A DNA stretch of 64,000 nt from Mycolicibacterium stellerae (GCF_003719305.1 NZ_RARC01000010.1:1-64000), one strand, 5' to 3'; numbered from the stretch's first letter, positions 49,123 to 58,351 are shown. The notes: generated by a model from the sequence alone, not told the origin. Numbers and translations: made by a program.

Positions 49123-50643
49123 TTACCGCCGAACGAGCCAGACCGCGTCTTCGCAGGCGGTGCCCTGTGCGGCCAGCTGGCGCTTGATGACCTTGAACGA
49201 TTCGGTCCGAGGCAGTTCGGTGGCGATCCGCACGAGTGCCGGCCATTGTTTGGGCCCCAGGTCGGGCTGCTCGGTCAGGAACTCGCGGAATGATTCGACG
49301 TCGAAGGTGGCGCCATCCGCCAGCAGCAGGGCAGCCATCACCTGATCGCCCACATCGGGCGCCGGTATCCCGTACACGGCCACCTCGATCACGTCTGGGT
49401 GCCTCAGCAGCACCCGCTCGATCGGCGCAGCGCCGAGGTTCTCGCCGTCGACGCGCATCCAGTCGCCCAGCCTGCCCGCGAAGTACACGTAGCCGTTCTC
49501 GTCGCGGTATCCGAGGTCGCCGCTGTGGTAGACCCCACCACGCATGCGTTCGGCATCGGCATCGGGGTCGTTATAGTAGCCCTCGAAACGTCCGGCGCCC
49601 GCGGTGTTCACGATCTCACCCGTGACACCTGGCGGACACGGCCCACCGGTTTCCACGTCGACGATCTCGGTGCCCTCCGGCAGCGGGCCCAACGCGCCCG
49701 GCGGGGTGTCCGGCGTCCTGCCGATCGCGACTCCGCCCTCTGTCGAGCCGAATCCGTCGACGACAAGGGTGTTGAACCTGTGCGCGAACCGGTCGACGTC
49801 GGCGGCCGCCCCCTCGTTCCCGTACACCGCGCGTAGCGGGTTGTCGCCGTCGTCGGGGCGCTCCGGCGTCGCGAGCACGTAGGACAGCGGCTTGCCGACG
49901 TAGTTGGCGTAGGTCGCGCCGTAGCGCCTGACGTCGGGCAGGAACTGCGATGCAGAGAACTTGCGCCGCAACACCATCGAGCCCTGACAGGCCAGCGACA
50001 CCGCCCAGCCGACCAGCACCGCGTTCGAGTGGAAGAGCGGCATCGACACATAGCAGACGTCGTCGGCTCCGAGACCGAAGCGTTCGGTCATCATCACGCC
50101 CGCGATCGCGACCTTGCCGTGGCTGCAGATGACCGCCTTGGGGTCACCGCTGGTGCCCGAGGTGTAGATCAGCATGAACGTATCGGCCGGCTCGGCGGCG
50201 CGTACCGTCACCGGGACATCGTGGTGCGCCGCGACCTCGGCCGCCCACTCCTGCGAGTCCACGTCGATGTGCTCGATATCACCGACTACAGCCGCTGACG
50301 CCGAATCGGCAAGAACGACTTGGCAATCCGCGTGCTGGACATCGCGCTCCAATGCGGCGCCGCGGCGGATGGGGTTGAGGCCCACCGGAACGATCCCGGT
50401 AAGGCCGGCAGCGACGAGCAACGACGAGAAGAACGGGGTGTTCTGCAACAACACGCCGACATGCGGCGGCAATCCGGGGTCCATCCGCGCGCGTAGGGCC
50501 GCGGCCACCGCTGCACCCTGCCGAATGTGGTCGCGCCACGAGGTGAACGACTCCTCGAAGTGCACACCGCGATCGTCGACGTCGATCAGCGGTGTGATCA
50601 GCGACGTTACGGTGGGAAGCTCGCTTCCTGTTGCTGGGTTCAA
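49123..50643 (-). CDS. fadD17: Acyl-CoA synthetase FadD17
   Basis: A 506-residue AMP-forming ligase matching Rv3506. The phosphate loop is LIYTSGTSGDPKAVICSH, followed by YVSMPLFHSNAVL, VDGFGSTEGGVAIG, the hinge YFAGRLGDWMRVDGENLG and the C-terminal catalytic segment LPRTESFKVIKRQL. FadD17 activates shorter steroid side-chain acids (C24 type). The TTG at 50643 overlaps the fadE27 stop as TTGA. It is third in the fadE26-fadE27-fadD17 operon, same order as Rv3504-Rv3505-Rv3506. Confidence 0.92.
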   Translation of the reverse strand: MNPATGSELPTVTSLITPLIDVDDRGVHFEESFTSWRDHIRQGAAVAAALRARMDPGLPPHVGVLLQNTPFFSSLLVAAGLTGIVPVGLNPIRRGAALERDVQHADCQVVLADSASAAVVGDIEHIDVDSQEWAAEVAAHHDVPVTVRAAEPADTFMLIYTSGTSGDPKAVICSHGKVAIAGVMMTERFGLGADDVCYVSMPLFHSNAVLVGWAVSLACQGSMVLRRKFSASQFLPDVRRYGATYANYVGKPLSYVLATPERPDDGDNPLRAVYGNEGAAADVDRFAHRFNTLVVDGFGSTEGGVAIGRTPDTPPGALGPLPEGTEIVDVETGGPCPPGVTGEIVNTAGAGRFEGYYNDPDADAERMRGGVYHSGDLGYRDENGYVYFAGRLGDWMRVDGENLGAAPIERVLLRHPDVIEVAVYGIPAPDVGDQVMAALLLADGATFDVESFREFLTEQPDLGPKQWPALVRIATELPRTESFKVIKRQLAAQGTACEDAVWLVRR

Positions 50644-51737
50644 GCCGGTGTGTCAGCCAGTTCCCGACCGATGCGCAGCAGCTGCCCGGTGGCGCCGCCG
50701 ACCGCGAACTCGGTCTCCTTGGCCGCCAGGAAGTAACGATGGACGGGATGGTCGGTGTCGATGCCGACGCCTCCGTGCACGTGCACCGCGGTGTGCGCCA
50801 CGCGATGTCCCGCTTCGGCCGCCCAGAACGCCGCGGTGCTCACCTCTACCTCTGCGGGTAGATCCTCCGACAAGCGCCACGCCGCCTGCGTCACGGTCAG
50901 GCGCAGCGCCTTGATATCGATGTAGCCGTCGGCCAACCGGGACGAAACCGCCTGGAAGCTGCCGATCGGCCGGTCGAACTGCTCGCGTTCGCGCGCGTAC
51001 TGCGCGGTCAGCTCCAACGCCCGCTCGACAACACCGAGCTGAAATGCACTGCGGCCCAACGTGGCGTGCGTGGTCAGCCACGAAACGACGTCGTTGCCCC
51101 CGACGACCCTGTCGGCCCCGAGCTCGACGCCCCGCAGCTCCAGGTGGCCCACACTGCCGTGGCCGGTGGTGTCCAGCGACGTGACCGTAACGCCTGCATC
51201 GTCCTTCGCCACCAGGAAAACCTTTGTGCCCGAGTCGGTTTCGGCGGGTACCAGGAACGCGTCGGCCACCGGTCCATAGAACACCTGGGTGCGGGTGCCG
51301 GTGAGCCGATGGCCGTCGCCGTTGGCAGCTCCCTGGACAGGACCCTCACCCATGTCGCCCTCGACAGCGATGGCGACGATCTTGTCGCCGTTGACCGCGG
51401 GCACCGCCCACGCGTTTTGGAGCTCGTCGCTGCCGAACTTCGCCAGCGCACCCGCGGCGAGTACCGCCGACTCGAGGTAGGGCACCGCGGCCATCTGCCT
51501 GCCGAGTGCGACGAGCACCGCGACCTGCTCCAGCACGCCGAAACCCCCGCCGCCCAACGACTCCGGTGCCGTGGTGGACAGGATATCGGCGTCCTTGAGC
51601 TTGGCCCACAGGGTGTCGTCGAAGCGTTCGGCCAGCTTGTCCAGCTCACGCTGGCGATCGGGCGTGCACACAGATTCGGTGATGGTGTGTGTCAGACCGC
51701 CGAGGTCGTCGGCCGCTTCCGTGGTCGTGAAATCCAT
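50640..51737 (-). CDS. fadE27: Acyl-CoA dehydrogenase FadE27 (ChsE5)
   Basis: A 365-residue acyl-CoA dehydrogenase subunit matching Rv3505. The middle domain (DKIVAIAVEGDMGEG, GTRTQVFYGPVADAFLVPAE) and C-terminal helices (YAREREQFDRPIGSFQAVSSRLADGYI, TAVHVHGGVGIDTDHPVHRYF) are clear. It pairs with FadE26 as the ChsE4-ChsE5 heterotetramer, which dehydrogenates the first eight-carbon steroid side-chain CoA. 17 bases downstream of fadE26 and overlapping fadD17. Confidence 0.93.
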   Translation of the reverse strand: MDFTTTEAADDLGGLTHTITESVCTPDRQRELDKLAERFDDTLWAKLKDADILSTTAPESLGGGGFGVLEQVAVLVALGRQMAAVPYLESAVLAAGALAKFGSDELQNAWAVPAVNGDKIVAIAVEGDMGEGPVQGAANGDGHRLTGTRTQVFYGPVADAFLVPAETDSGTKVFLVAKDDAGVTVTSLDTTGHGSVGHLELRGVELGADRVVGGNDVVSWLTTHATLGRSAFQLGVVERALELTAQYAREREQFDRPIGSFQAVSSRLADGYIDIKALRLTVTQAAWRLSEDLPAEVEVSTAAFWAAEAGHRVAHTAVHVHGGVGIDTDHPVHRYFLAAKETEFAVGGATGQLLRIGRELADTPA

Positions 51738-51754
51738 GGCTGAATTCTCCGTCT

Positions 51755-52933
51755 CTACCGGTTCACCCGGGGCAGGCCGAGCGCGACCATGCCGATGATG
51801 TCGCGCTGAATCTCATTGGTGCCGCCGCCGAACGTGAGGATCAGGCACGACCGGTGCATCCGCTCGATCCGGCCGCGCAGCAGCGCGCCGGGGGAGTCGG
51901 TGCGCAGCGTCGCTGCGGTGCCGAGCACCTCCATCAGCAGACGGTAGGCCTCGGTGGCCAACTCGGTTCCGTACACCTTCGCCGCCGACGCATCGGCGGG
52001 CGACGGAGCGTCCTCGGTGGAGGCCAGTTCCCAGTTGATCAGCTTGAGCACCTCGGCCTTGGCGTGCACGCGGGCGAGGTTGAGCTGCACCCACTCTGAA
52101 TCGATCAGCCGCCTGCCGTGGGCGTCCTTGGTGTTCTGCGCCCAGTCGCGGACCCCGTCGAGTGCCGAGAAGATTGGCTGTGCCGAAACCAGCGCTACCC
52201 GTTCATGATTGAGCTGGTTGGTGACCAGCTTCCAGCCCGCGTTCTCCTCACCGACCAGGCTGGTCGCGGGCACGCGGACGTCCTGGTAGTAGGTCGCGCT
52301 GGTGTCGACGCCCGACATGGTGTGCACCGGCGTCCACGAGAAGCCATCGGCGGTTGTCGGCACGATCAGCATGGAGATGCCGCGGTGCTTCTTGGCTTCC
52401 GGGTTGGTGCGCACCGCCAGCCAGACGTAGTCGGCGTAGGCGATCAGGCTGGTCCACATCTTCTGGCCGTTGATGACGTAATCGTCGCCGTCGCGCACCG
52501 CGGTGGTGCGTAGCGCGGCCAGGTCAGTGCCCGCTCCCGGCTCCGAATAGCCGATCGAGAAGTGCAGTTCGCCCGCGGCGATCTTGGGCAGGAAGAACTT
52601 CTTCTGCTCGTCGGTGCCGAACGCCATGATCGTCGGCGCCACGCTGTTGATCGTCAGGAACGGGACCGGCACGTTGGCGATCGAGGCCTCGTCGTTGAAG
52701 ATCAGCCCGTCCATCGGTGGCCGCTCCTGACCGCCGAACTCCTTGGGCCACGACAGCGTCAGCCAGCCGTCGCGGCCCATTTGCGCGACGGTGTCGCGGT
52801 AGACGGTGCCGCGTCCCATTTCCCCGTCGCTGGAACTGAGCGCCTCGGCGCGCTCGGGGGTCATCAGCTTGGTGAAGTAGGCACGCAGTTCGCGGCGCAA
52901 CTCCTCTTGCTCGGGGGTATAGCCGATCCGCAT
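51755..52933 (-). CDS. fadE26: Acyl-CoA dehydrogenase FadE26 (ChsE4)
   Basis: A 392-residue acyl-CoA dehydrogenase matching Rv3504: RIGYTPEQEELRRELRAYF, LHFSIGYSEPGAGTDLAAL (FAD contact), YVINGQKMWTSLIAYADYVWLAVRT, and CLILTFGGGTNEIQRDIIGMVALG at the C-terminus. It is the catalytic partner of FadE27. ATG at 52933 is taken from the family N-terminus; the longer frame to 52999 would run through the operator region. Promoter shared with the divergent fdxD side. Confidence 0.93.
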   Translation of the reverse strand: MRIGYTPEQEELRRELRAYFTKLMTPERAEALSSSDGEMGRGTVYRDTVAQMGRDGWLTLSWPKEFGGQERPPMDGLIFNDEASIANVPVPFLTINSVAPTIMAFGTDEQKKFFLPKIAAGELHFSIGYSEPGAGTDLAALRTTAVRDGDDYVINGQKMWTSLIAYADYVWLAVRTNPEAKKHRGISMLIVPTTADGFSWTPVHTMSGVDTSATYYQDVRVPATSLVGEENAGWKLVTNQLNHERVALVSAQPIFSALDGVRDWAQNTKDAHGRRLIDSEWVQLNLARVHAKAEVLKLINWELASTEDAPSPADASAAKVYGTELATEAYRLLMEVLGTAATLRTDSPGALLRGRIERMHRSCLILTFGGGTNEIQRDIIGMVALGLPRVNR

Positions 52934-52991
52934 CGCCTCGTCCTTAACGTCGCAAACAACGGTAGAAGCAGACCCAATCTGCCACCCCGGT

Positions 52992-53005
52992 TGTAACACG
53001 TTCTA
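52992..53005. promoter_or_regulatory. KstR operator between fadE26 and fdxD
   Basis: TGTAACACGTTCTA matches the KstR consensus at all fixed bases and is identical to the fadD19 box. Its final TA starts TAGTCT (53004-53009), a -10 box for fdxD with a start near 53016. On the other side it lies 59 bases upstream of fadE26. Confidence 0.85.
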
Positions 53006-53109
53006 GTCTGAGGGTCCAGCGACGGTTCCCGCCGGTAGCCTGCCGACCTGGTCGTATTGTGGTTGCTGCCCGGGAACAGCCCGTCGGAGCGCAATGCTAG
53101 GAGGTTGTC

Positions 53110-53301
53110 GTGCGAGTTGAAGTCGACCGCGATCGGTGTGAAGGTAACGCCGTCTGCGTGGGAATCGCGCCTGACCTATTCGATCTCGACGACGAGGATT
53201 ACGCGGTGGTGAAGCAGGACCCGGTGGCCGCCGACCAGGAGGACCTGGCCGAGCAGTCGATCGCAGAATGCCCGCGCGCCGCGTTGCTTCGCAAGGACTA
53301 G
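53110..53301 (+). CDS. fdxD: Small ferredoxin FdxD
   Basis: A 63-residue ferredoxin matching Rv3503c. Cysteines are at residues 10, 16 and 54 (CEGNAVC and ECPRA), the pattern of a [3Fe-4S] P450-type ferredoxin. It probably delivers electrons to CYP125/CYP142 or another steroid oxygenase. The GTG follows AGGAGG at 53099-53104. First gene of a unit with hsd4A, 13 bases apart. Confidence 0.93.
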   Translation: MRVEVDRDRCEGNAVCVGIAPDLFDLDDEDYAVVKQDPVAADQEDLAEQSIAECPRAALLRKD

Positions 53302-53314
53302 AGGTATTCATTAA

Positions 53315-54235
53315 GTGAGCGCACAACAGGACGACCTGACCGATCTGTCCGGCCGAGTTGCGGTGGTGACCGGCGCAGCGGCCGGCCTTGGCCGGGCCGA
53401 GGCGATCGGTCTGGCCCGCTCGGGCGCCACGATTGTCGTCAACGACATGGCCGCGGCCCTTGACTCCTCAGACGTCTTCGACGAGATCGCCGCGGCAGGC
53501 TCGAAGGCCATCGCGGTCGAGGGTGACATCAGTCAGCGCGCCACCGCCGACGAGCTCGTCGCCACTGCCGAAGGTCTCGGTGGGCTCCACATCGTCGTCA
53601 ACAACGCGGGCATCACCCGCGACAAGATGCTGTTCAACATGTCCGACGAGGACTGGGACTCCGTCATCGCCGTGCACCTGCGCGGGCATTTTCTGCTGAC
53701 CCGCAACGCCGCGACCTACTGGCGCGCCAAGGCCAAGGAGGGCGACGGTTCGGTTTACGGCCGGATCATCAACACGTCTTCTGAGGCGGGCCTCACCGGC
53801 CCCGTCGGACAGGCCAACTACGGCGCGGCGAAGGCCGGCATCATCCAACTGACGCTGACGGCCGCGAGGGCGCTCGAGCGCTACGGCGTCCGGGCGAATG
53901 CGATCGCCCCGCGGGCACGAACCGCAATGACGGCAGACGTGTTCGGTGATGCACCAGAACTCCCGGCAGGCGAGATCGACAGCCTTTCGCCCGAGCACGT
54001 CGTCTCGCTGGTTCGGTTCCTGGCATCGCCCGCGTCAGACGGCGTCAGCGGCCAGGTGTTCATCGTGTACGGGCCGACGGTGACGCTGGTCGCGGCACCG
54101 ACCGTCGAGCAGCAATTCACCGCGGACAGCTCCGCGTGGGCGCCTGAGAAGCTGAGTTCGACGCTGCGCGAGTTCTTTGCTGGCCGGGAGCTCGAGCGGG
54201 GATTCTCCGCCATGAACCTGATGGGAAATTCCTAA
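53315..54235 (+). CDS. hsd4A: 17beta-hydroxysteroid/3-hydroxyacyl-CoA dehydrogenase Hsd4A
   Basis: A 306-residue SDR matching Rv3502c. The cofactor motif is VVTGAAAGLGRAEAIGLA, then VVNNAGI, the catalytic Ser in RIINTSSEAG, and Tyr-x3-Lys in ANYGAAKAG. A C-terminal extension of about 60 residues (EQQFTADSSAWAPEKLS) is as in Hsd4A. It oxidises the side-chain 3-hydroxyacyl-CoA (C22/C24) and the 17beta-hydroxyl of steroids. GTG start with GAGG upstream. Confidence 0.93.
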   Translation: MSAQQDDLTDLSGRVAVVTGAAAGLGRAEAIGLARSGATIVVNDMAAALDSSDVFDEIAAAGSKAIAVEGDISQRATADELVATAEGLGGLHIVVNNAGITRDKMLFNMSDEDWDSVIAVHLRGHFLLTRNAATYWRAKAKEGDGSVYGRIINTSSEAGLTGPVGQANYGAAKAGIIQLTLTAARALERYGVRANAIAPRARTAMTADVFGDAPELPAGEIDSLSPEHVVSLVRFLASPASDGVSGQVFIVYGPTVTLVAAPTVEQQFTADSSAWAPEKLSSTLREFFAGRELERGFSAMNLMGNS

Positions 54236-54267
54236 GAGGTCACTGAGCGCCACGGTCGAAAAATAGC

Positions 54268-54281
54268 TAGAACAGGTTCTA
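54268..54281. promoter_or_regulatory. First KstR operator upstream of the mce4 operon
   Basis: TAGAACAGGTTCTA is a perfect palindrome identical to the box at 24139-24152. Its final TA begins TAGAAT (54280-54285), a -10 box that would start transcription near 54292 and leave a leader of about 210 bases before yrbE4A. Confidence 0.82.
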
Positions 54282-54355
54282 GAATGACCTGGGTCACACA
54301 CTGCCTGACCTGGACATAAGCTGCATTATTGTCTCAATCCGGGGCCTTTGACACT

Positions 54356-54369
54356 GCGAACACGTTCTA
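54356..54369. promoter_or_regulatory. Second KstR-like operator upstream of the mce4 operon
   Basis: GCGAACACGTTCTA matches the consensus apart from its first base. TAGTAT (54372-54377) just downstream is a likely -10 box with a start near 54384. The two operators are 88 bases apart, so two controlled promoters, or looping by KstR, are possible. Confidence 0.75.
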
Positions 54370-54501
54370 GTTAGTATGATCCGGCTCACTAAGAGTTGCG
54401 CGCGACGCAGGGGTGGAAGAGTCGCCACGGCATGCAGTTTTGGAAGCTTCGCCATGGTGGACAATTCGTGAAAGCCCCCGCCCCCGAGAACGGAGCCGAG
54501 G

Positions 54502-55266
54502 TTGATCGAACAGCTTGCGGTCCCGGCGCGGGCCGTGGGCGGGTTCGTCGAAATGTCCATCGACACGTTCGTCAAGATCTTCCGCAGGCCCTTTCAATTC
54601 CGTGAGTTCCTCGAACAGACGTGGATGATCGCGCGGGTCTCGCTGATCCCGACCCTGCTCGTCGCCATTCCGTTCACCGTTCTTGTGGCCTTCACGCTCA
54701 ACATCCTTCTGCGTGAGATCGGCGCGGCCGACCTGTCCGGCGCGGGCACGGCGTTCGGCACCATCACCCAGCTCGGGCCGGTGGTGACGGTGTTGGTGGT
54801 GGCCGGCGCCGGTGCCACCGCGATCTGCGCCGACCTCGGCGCCCGCACCATCCGCGAGGAGATCGACGCGATGCGGGTGCTTGGCATCGACCCGATCCAG
54901 CGGCTGGTCGTACCGCGCGTGCTGGCCTCCACGGTCGTCGCACTCCTGCTGAACGGGCTTGTCTGCGCAATCGGCCTTTCCGGCGGCTATGTCTTCTCGG
55001 TGTTCCTGCAGGGCGTCAACCCGGGCGCGTTCATCAACGGATTGACAGTGCTCACCGGCCTCGGCGAGCTCGTGCTCGCGGAGGTGAAGGCTTTGCTGTT
55101 CGGCGTGGTCGCCGGGCTGGTCGGCTGCTACCGCGGGCTGACCGTGCAGGGCGGGCCAAAGGGCGTCGGCACCGCCGTCAACGAAACCGTCGTCTACGCC
55201 TTCATCTGTCTGTTCGTCATCAACGTCATCATGACCGCGATCGGCGTGAGAGTGCTGGTGCGGTGA
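54502..55266 (+). CDS. yrbE4A: Mce4 permease subunit YrbE4A
   Basis: A 254-residue MlaE-family ABC-type permease with about five or six helices (SLIPTLLVAIPFTVLVAFTLNILL, FGTITQLGPVVTVLVVAGAGATAI, VVALLLNGLVCAIGLSGGYVFSVF). The conserved EEIDAMRVLGIDPI loop that meets the ATPase is present. Mce4 imports cholesterol across the envelope. The TTG at 54502 gives the family N-terminus (IEQLAVPARAVGGF) and has GGAGCCGAGG upstream. Matches Rv3501c. Confidence 0.95.
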   Translation: MIEQLAVPARAVGGFVEMSIDTFVKIFRRPFQFREFLEQTWMIARVSLIPTLLVAIPFTVLVAFTLNILLREIGAADLSGAGTAFGTITQLGPVVTVLVVAGAGATAICADLGARTIREEIDAMRVLGIDPIQRLVVPRVLASTVVALLLNGLVCAIGLSGGYVFSVFLQGVNPGAFINGLTVLTGLGELVLAEVKALLFGVVAGLVGCYRGLTVQGGPKGVGTAVNETVVYAFICLFVINVIMTAIGVRVLVR

Positions 55267-56105
55267 GTTACGACGTCACTGTGCGGTTCCGCCGATTCCT
55301 CGGCGGGTTTTCGCGGGCTGTCGACACCGTCGGCGAGCAGGCGCTGTTCTACGGCGAGACCTTCCGTTACATCCCCAACGCGCTGACCCGCTACCGCAAG
55401 GAGACGATCCGGAACATCGCCGAAATGACGATGGGCACCGGTGCGCTGGTGATGATCGGCGGCACGGTCGGCGTTGCCGCGTTCCTGACGCTGGCATCCG
55501 GCGGCGTCATCGCCGTACAGGGCTACTCGTCGCTGGGAAACATCGGCATCGAGGCGCTGACCGGTTTCCTGTCGGCCTTCTTGAATGTGCGCATCGTCGC
55601 GCCGGTCATCGCGGGCATCGCGCTGGCGGCCACCATCGGCGCAGGCACCACCGCACAGCTTGGCGCGATGCGGGTTGCCGAGGAAATCGACGCCGTGGAA
55701 GCCATGGCCGTGCACTCGGTGTCGTACCTCGTTTCCACCCGGTTGATGGCAGGCATGGTCGCGATCATTCCGCTGTACTCGCTGTCGGTTTTGGCGGCGT
55801 TCTTCGCTGCGCGGTTCACCACCGTCTTCATCAACGACCAGTCGGCAGGCCTTTACGACCATTACTTCAACACTTTCCTGGTGCCCACCGACCTCTTGTG
55901 GTCGTTTCTGCAGGCCATCGTCATGTCGATAGCGGTGATGCTGGTGCACACCTATTACGGCTACAACGCGTCCGGCGGCCCGGTCGGCGTCGGCATCGCG
56001 GTCGGTCAGGCCGTCCGCACGTCGCTGATCGTGGTGGTCACCATTACCCTGTTCATCTCACTCGCCGTCTACGGCGCGTCCGGTAACTTCAACCTCTCCG
56101 GATAG
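55263..56105 (+). CDS. yrbE4B: Mce4 permease subunit YrbE4B
   Basis: A 280-residue MlaE-family permease. Helices include LVMIGGTVGVAAFLTLASGGVIAV and VIAGIALAATIGAGTTAQLGAM; the ATPase-contact loop is AEEIDAVEAMAVHSV. It forms the heteromeric channel with YrbE4A beneath the Mce4 protein assembly. It overlaps yrbE4A by GTGA. Matches Rv3500c. Confidence 0.95.
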   Translation: MSYDVTVRFRRFLGGFSRAVDTVGEQALFYGETFRYIPNALTRYRKETIRNIAEMTMGTGALVMIGGTVGVAAFLTLASGGVIAVQGYSSLGNIGIEALTGFLSAFLNVRIVAPVIAGIALAATIGAGTTAQLGAMRVAEEIDAVEAMAVHSVSYLVSTRLMAGMVAIIPLYSLSVLAAFFAARFTTVFINDQSAGLYDHYFNTFLVPTDLLWSFLQAIVMSIAVMLVHTYYGYNASGGPVGVGIAVGQAVRTSLIVVVTITLFISLAVYGASGNFNLSG

Positions 56106-56111
56106 GTGGGG

Positions 56112-57317
56112 ATGATGTCGGACGGAGACGCCAAGCGCAGCCACGTGCGGATCGCTGCCGCGATCCTCGGGGCTCTGCTCGTCGCCGCCGTCGTGTTTAC
56201 CTACCTTGCCTACACGGCGGCATTCACGTCGACGGACACGGTCACCGTCACCTCGCCGAGAGCCGGGCTTGTCATGGACCGCGACGCCAAGGTGAAGTAC
56301 CGCGGAATCCAGATCGGCGAGGTCAACTCGATCGAGTATGCGGGAGATCAGGCGAAGTTGACGCTCGCGATCGACAGCAACGAGTTGCGGTTCATCCCGT
56401 CCAACGCGGTGGTTCGCATCGCCAGCACAACGGTTTTCGGCGCCAAGTCGGTTGAGTTCGTTCCGCCCGAGAAGCCTTCGGGCACATCGCTGCGGCCCGG
56501 CGCCCAGGTGCAGGCCGCCGCCGTGCAGCTCGAGGTCAACACCCTCTTCCAGACGTTGACCGACGTGCTGCAAAAGATCGACCCGGTGCACCTGAACGGA
56601 ACGCTCAGCGCACTCGCGGAAGGCCTTCGTGGTCACGGAGACGATCTCGGCGCCCTCGTCGCCGGGCTGAACTACTATCTGCAGCAATTGAATCCGAAGC
56701 TTCCGACGCTTCAGCAGGATTTCCAGAAGACCGCCGAAGTTGCCAACATCTACGGCGACGCGGGCCCGGACCTGGCTCGTATCCTCGACAACGTGCCTGC
56801 CATCAGCGACACCATCGTCGACGAGCAGGACAACCTGAACGCGACACTGCTGGCGGCAACCGGCCTTGCCAACAACGGCACGGCCACCCTCGAACCGGCG
56901 GAGAACGACTACATTGCCGCCGTCAACCGGCTGCGGGCGCCGTTGAAGGTGGCAGGCGACTACTCGCCCGAGTTCGGCTGCATCCTGGTGGGCACGGGCC
57001 AGGCCGTGGACTTCTTCGCCCCGATCATCGGCGGCACCCGGCCAGGCCTGTTCGTGTCCTCCAACTTCCTGCCCGGCTCGCCCGCGTACACCTACCCGGA
57101 GAGCCTGCCGATCGTGAACGCCTCCGGCGGCCCCAATTGCCGTGGACTGCCCAATATTCCGACCAAGCAGCTGGGCGGAAGCTGGTATAAGTCGCCATTC
57201 CTGGTCACCGATAACGCATATGTCCCGTACCAGCCGAACACCGAATTGCAGTTCGATGCACCGTCGACCGCACAGTTCCTTTTCAACGGCGCCTTCGCGG
57301 AAAGGGACGAGTACTGA
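56112..57317 (+). CDS. mce4A: Mce4A, sterol import substrate-binding/tube protein
   Basis: About 401 residues. One N-terminal helix (AAAILGALLVAAVVFTYLAYT) anchors an MCE domain (VTVTSPRAGLVMDRDAKVKYRGIQIGEV and SNAVVRIASTTVFGAKSVEFVPP), followed by a long helical region (LQKIDPVHLNGTLSALAEGLRG) and a Cys/Pro-containing tail. It joins Mce4B-F in a tube that guides sterol. GTG 56106, ATG 56112 and ATG 56115 are possible starts; AGGTGGGG precedes the ATGs. Matches Rv3499c. Confidence 0.93.
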   Translation: MMSDGDAKRSHVRIAAAILGALLVAAVVFTYLAYTAAFTSTDTVTVTSPRAGLVMDRDAKVKYRGIQIGEVNSIEYAGDQAKLTLAIDSNELRFIPSNAVVRIASTTVFGAKSVEFVPPEKPSGTSLRPGAQVQAAAVQLEVNTLFQTLTDVLQKIDPVHLNGTLSALAEGLRGHGDDLGALVAGLNYYLQQLNPKLPTLQQDFQKTAEVANIYGDAGPDLARILDNVPAISDTIVDEQDNLNATLLAATGLANNGTATLEPAENDYIAAVNRLRAPLKVAGDYSPEFGCILVGTGQAVDFFAPIIGGTRPGLFVSSNFLPGSPAYTYPESLPIVNASGGPNCRGLPNIPTKQLGGSWYKSPFLVTDNAYVPYQPNTELQFDAPSTAQFLFNGAFAERDEY

Positions 57318-58351
57318 TGAGGCGTGATCGGGTCCCACTCAACGTCGGCCTCTTCACCGTCGCGATGCTTCTGGTCGCGGCGATGTTGGTGGTGGTGTTC
57401 GGTGAATTCCGGTTCGCGTCGGAGAGCAAGTACCACGCGACGTTCACCGACGCAGCCCGGCTCAAGGCCGGACAGGACGTGCGCATCGCGGGTGTCCCGG
57501 TGGGGTCGGTCGGCGCCGTGAAGCTGAACCCGGACAACACCGTCGATGTCGCCTTCGAGGTCGACAAGCGCTATCAGCTCTACACATCCACCCGCGCGGC
57601 CGTCCGTTACGAGAACCTCGTCGGTGACCGCTATCTCGAGATCACCGCAGGGCCGGGCGAATTGCGCAAGATCCCGCCGGGAAGCACCATCCCGAGGGAG
57701 AACACGCAGCCCGCCCTCGATCTGGACGCCCTGCTCGGCGGGCTGAAGCCGGTCCTCAAGGGCCTCGACGGCGCCAAGATCAACGAGGTCAGCAGCGCCG
57801 TCATGGAGTTGTTGCAGGGCCAGGGCGGCGCGCTGTCCAACCTCCTGTCGACCACCGGCGCCTTCACCCAGAACCTCGCGGCGCGCGACCAGCTCATCGG
57901 CGACGTGATCACCAACCTCAACACCGTGCTCGGCACCGTCGACGAGAAGGGCGCACAGTTCGACGCCAGCGTGGACCAGCTCCAGAAGCTGCTCACCGGC
58001 CTGGCCCAGAATCGCGATCCCATCGCCGGTGCCATCCCGCCGCTGGCGTCCGCCGAAAACGACCTGACCGACATGCTGGTGCAGTCACGTCGACCGATCC
58101 AGGGTGTGATCGAGAACGTCCGGCCGATGGCAGACCGGATGGACGTGCGCAAGGCGGACATCAACAAGGTGATCGAGCCGCTTGCCGAAAACTATCTGCG
58201 GCTCAACGCACTTGGTGCATACGGATCGTTCTTCAATATCTTCTACTGCTCGACGCGGTTGAAGATCAACGGACCCGCGGGCAGCGACATTCTCGTTCCA
58301 TTCGGTGGGCCACCGGATCCGTCAAAGGGGAGGTGCTCGGAGGATGGCTAG
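57317..58351 (+). CDS. mce4B: Mce4B
   Basis: A 344-residue Mce protein: N-terminal helix (LNVGLFTVAMLLVAAMLVVVFG), MCE domain (YHATFTDAARLKAGQDVRIAGVPVGSV and AVRYENLVGDRYLEITAG), then helical repeats (GDVITNLNTVLGTVDEKGAQF) and a short Cys-containing end (IFYCSTRLKING). Coupled to mce4A by TGATG. Part of the six-subunit Mce4 assembly. Matches Rv3498c. Confidence 0.94.
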   Translation: MRRDRVPLNVGLFTVAMLLVAAMLVVVFGEFRFASESKYHATFTDAARLKAGQDVRIAGVPVGSVGAVKLNPDNTVDVAFEVDKRYQLYTSTRAAVRYENLVGDRYLEITAGPGELRKIPPGSTIPRENTQPALDLDALLGGLKPVLKGLDGAKINEVSSAVMELLQGQGGALSNLLSTTGAFTQNLAARDQLIGDVITNLNTVLGTVDEKGAQFDASVDQLQKLLTGLAQNRDPIAGAIPPLASAENDLTDMLVQSRRPIQGVIENVRPMADRMDVRKADINKVIEPLAENYLRLNALGAYGSFFNIFYCSTRLKINGPAGSDILVPFGGPPDPSKGRCSEDG

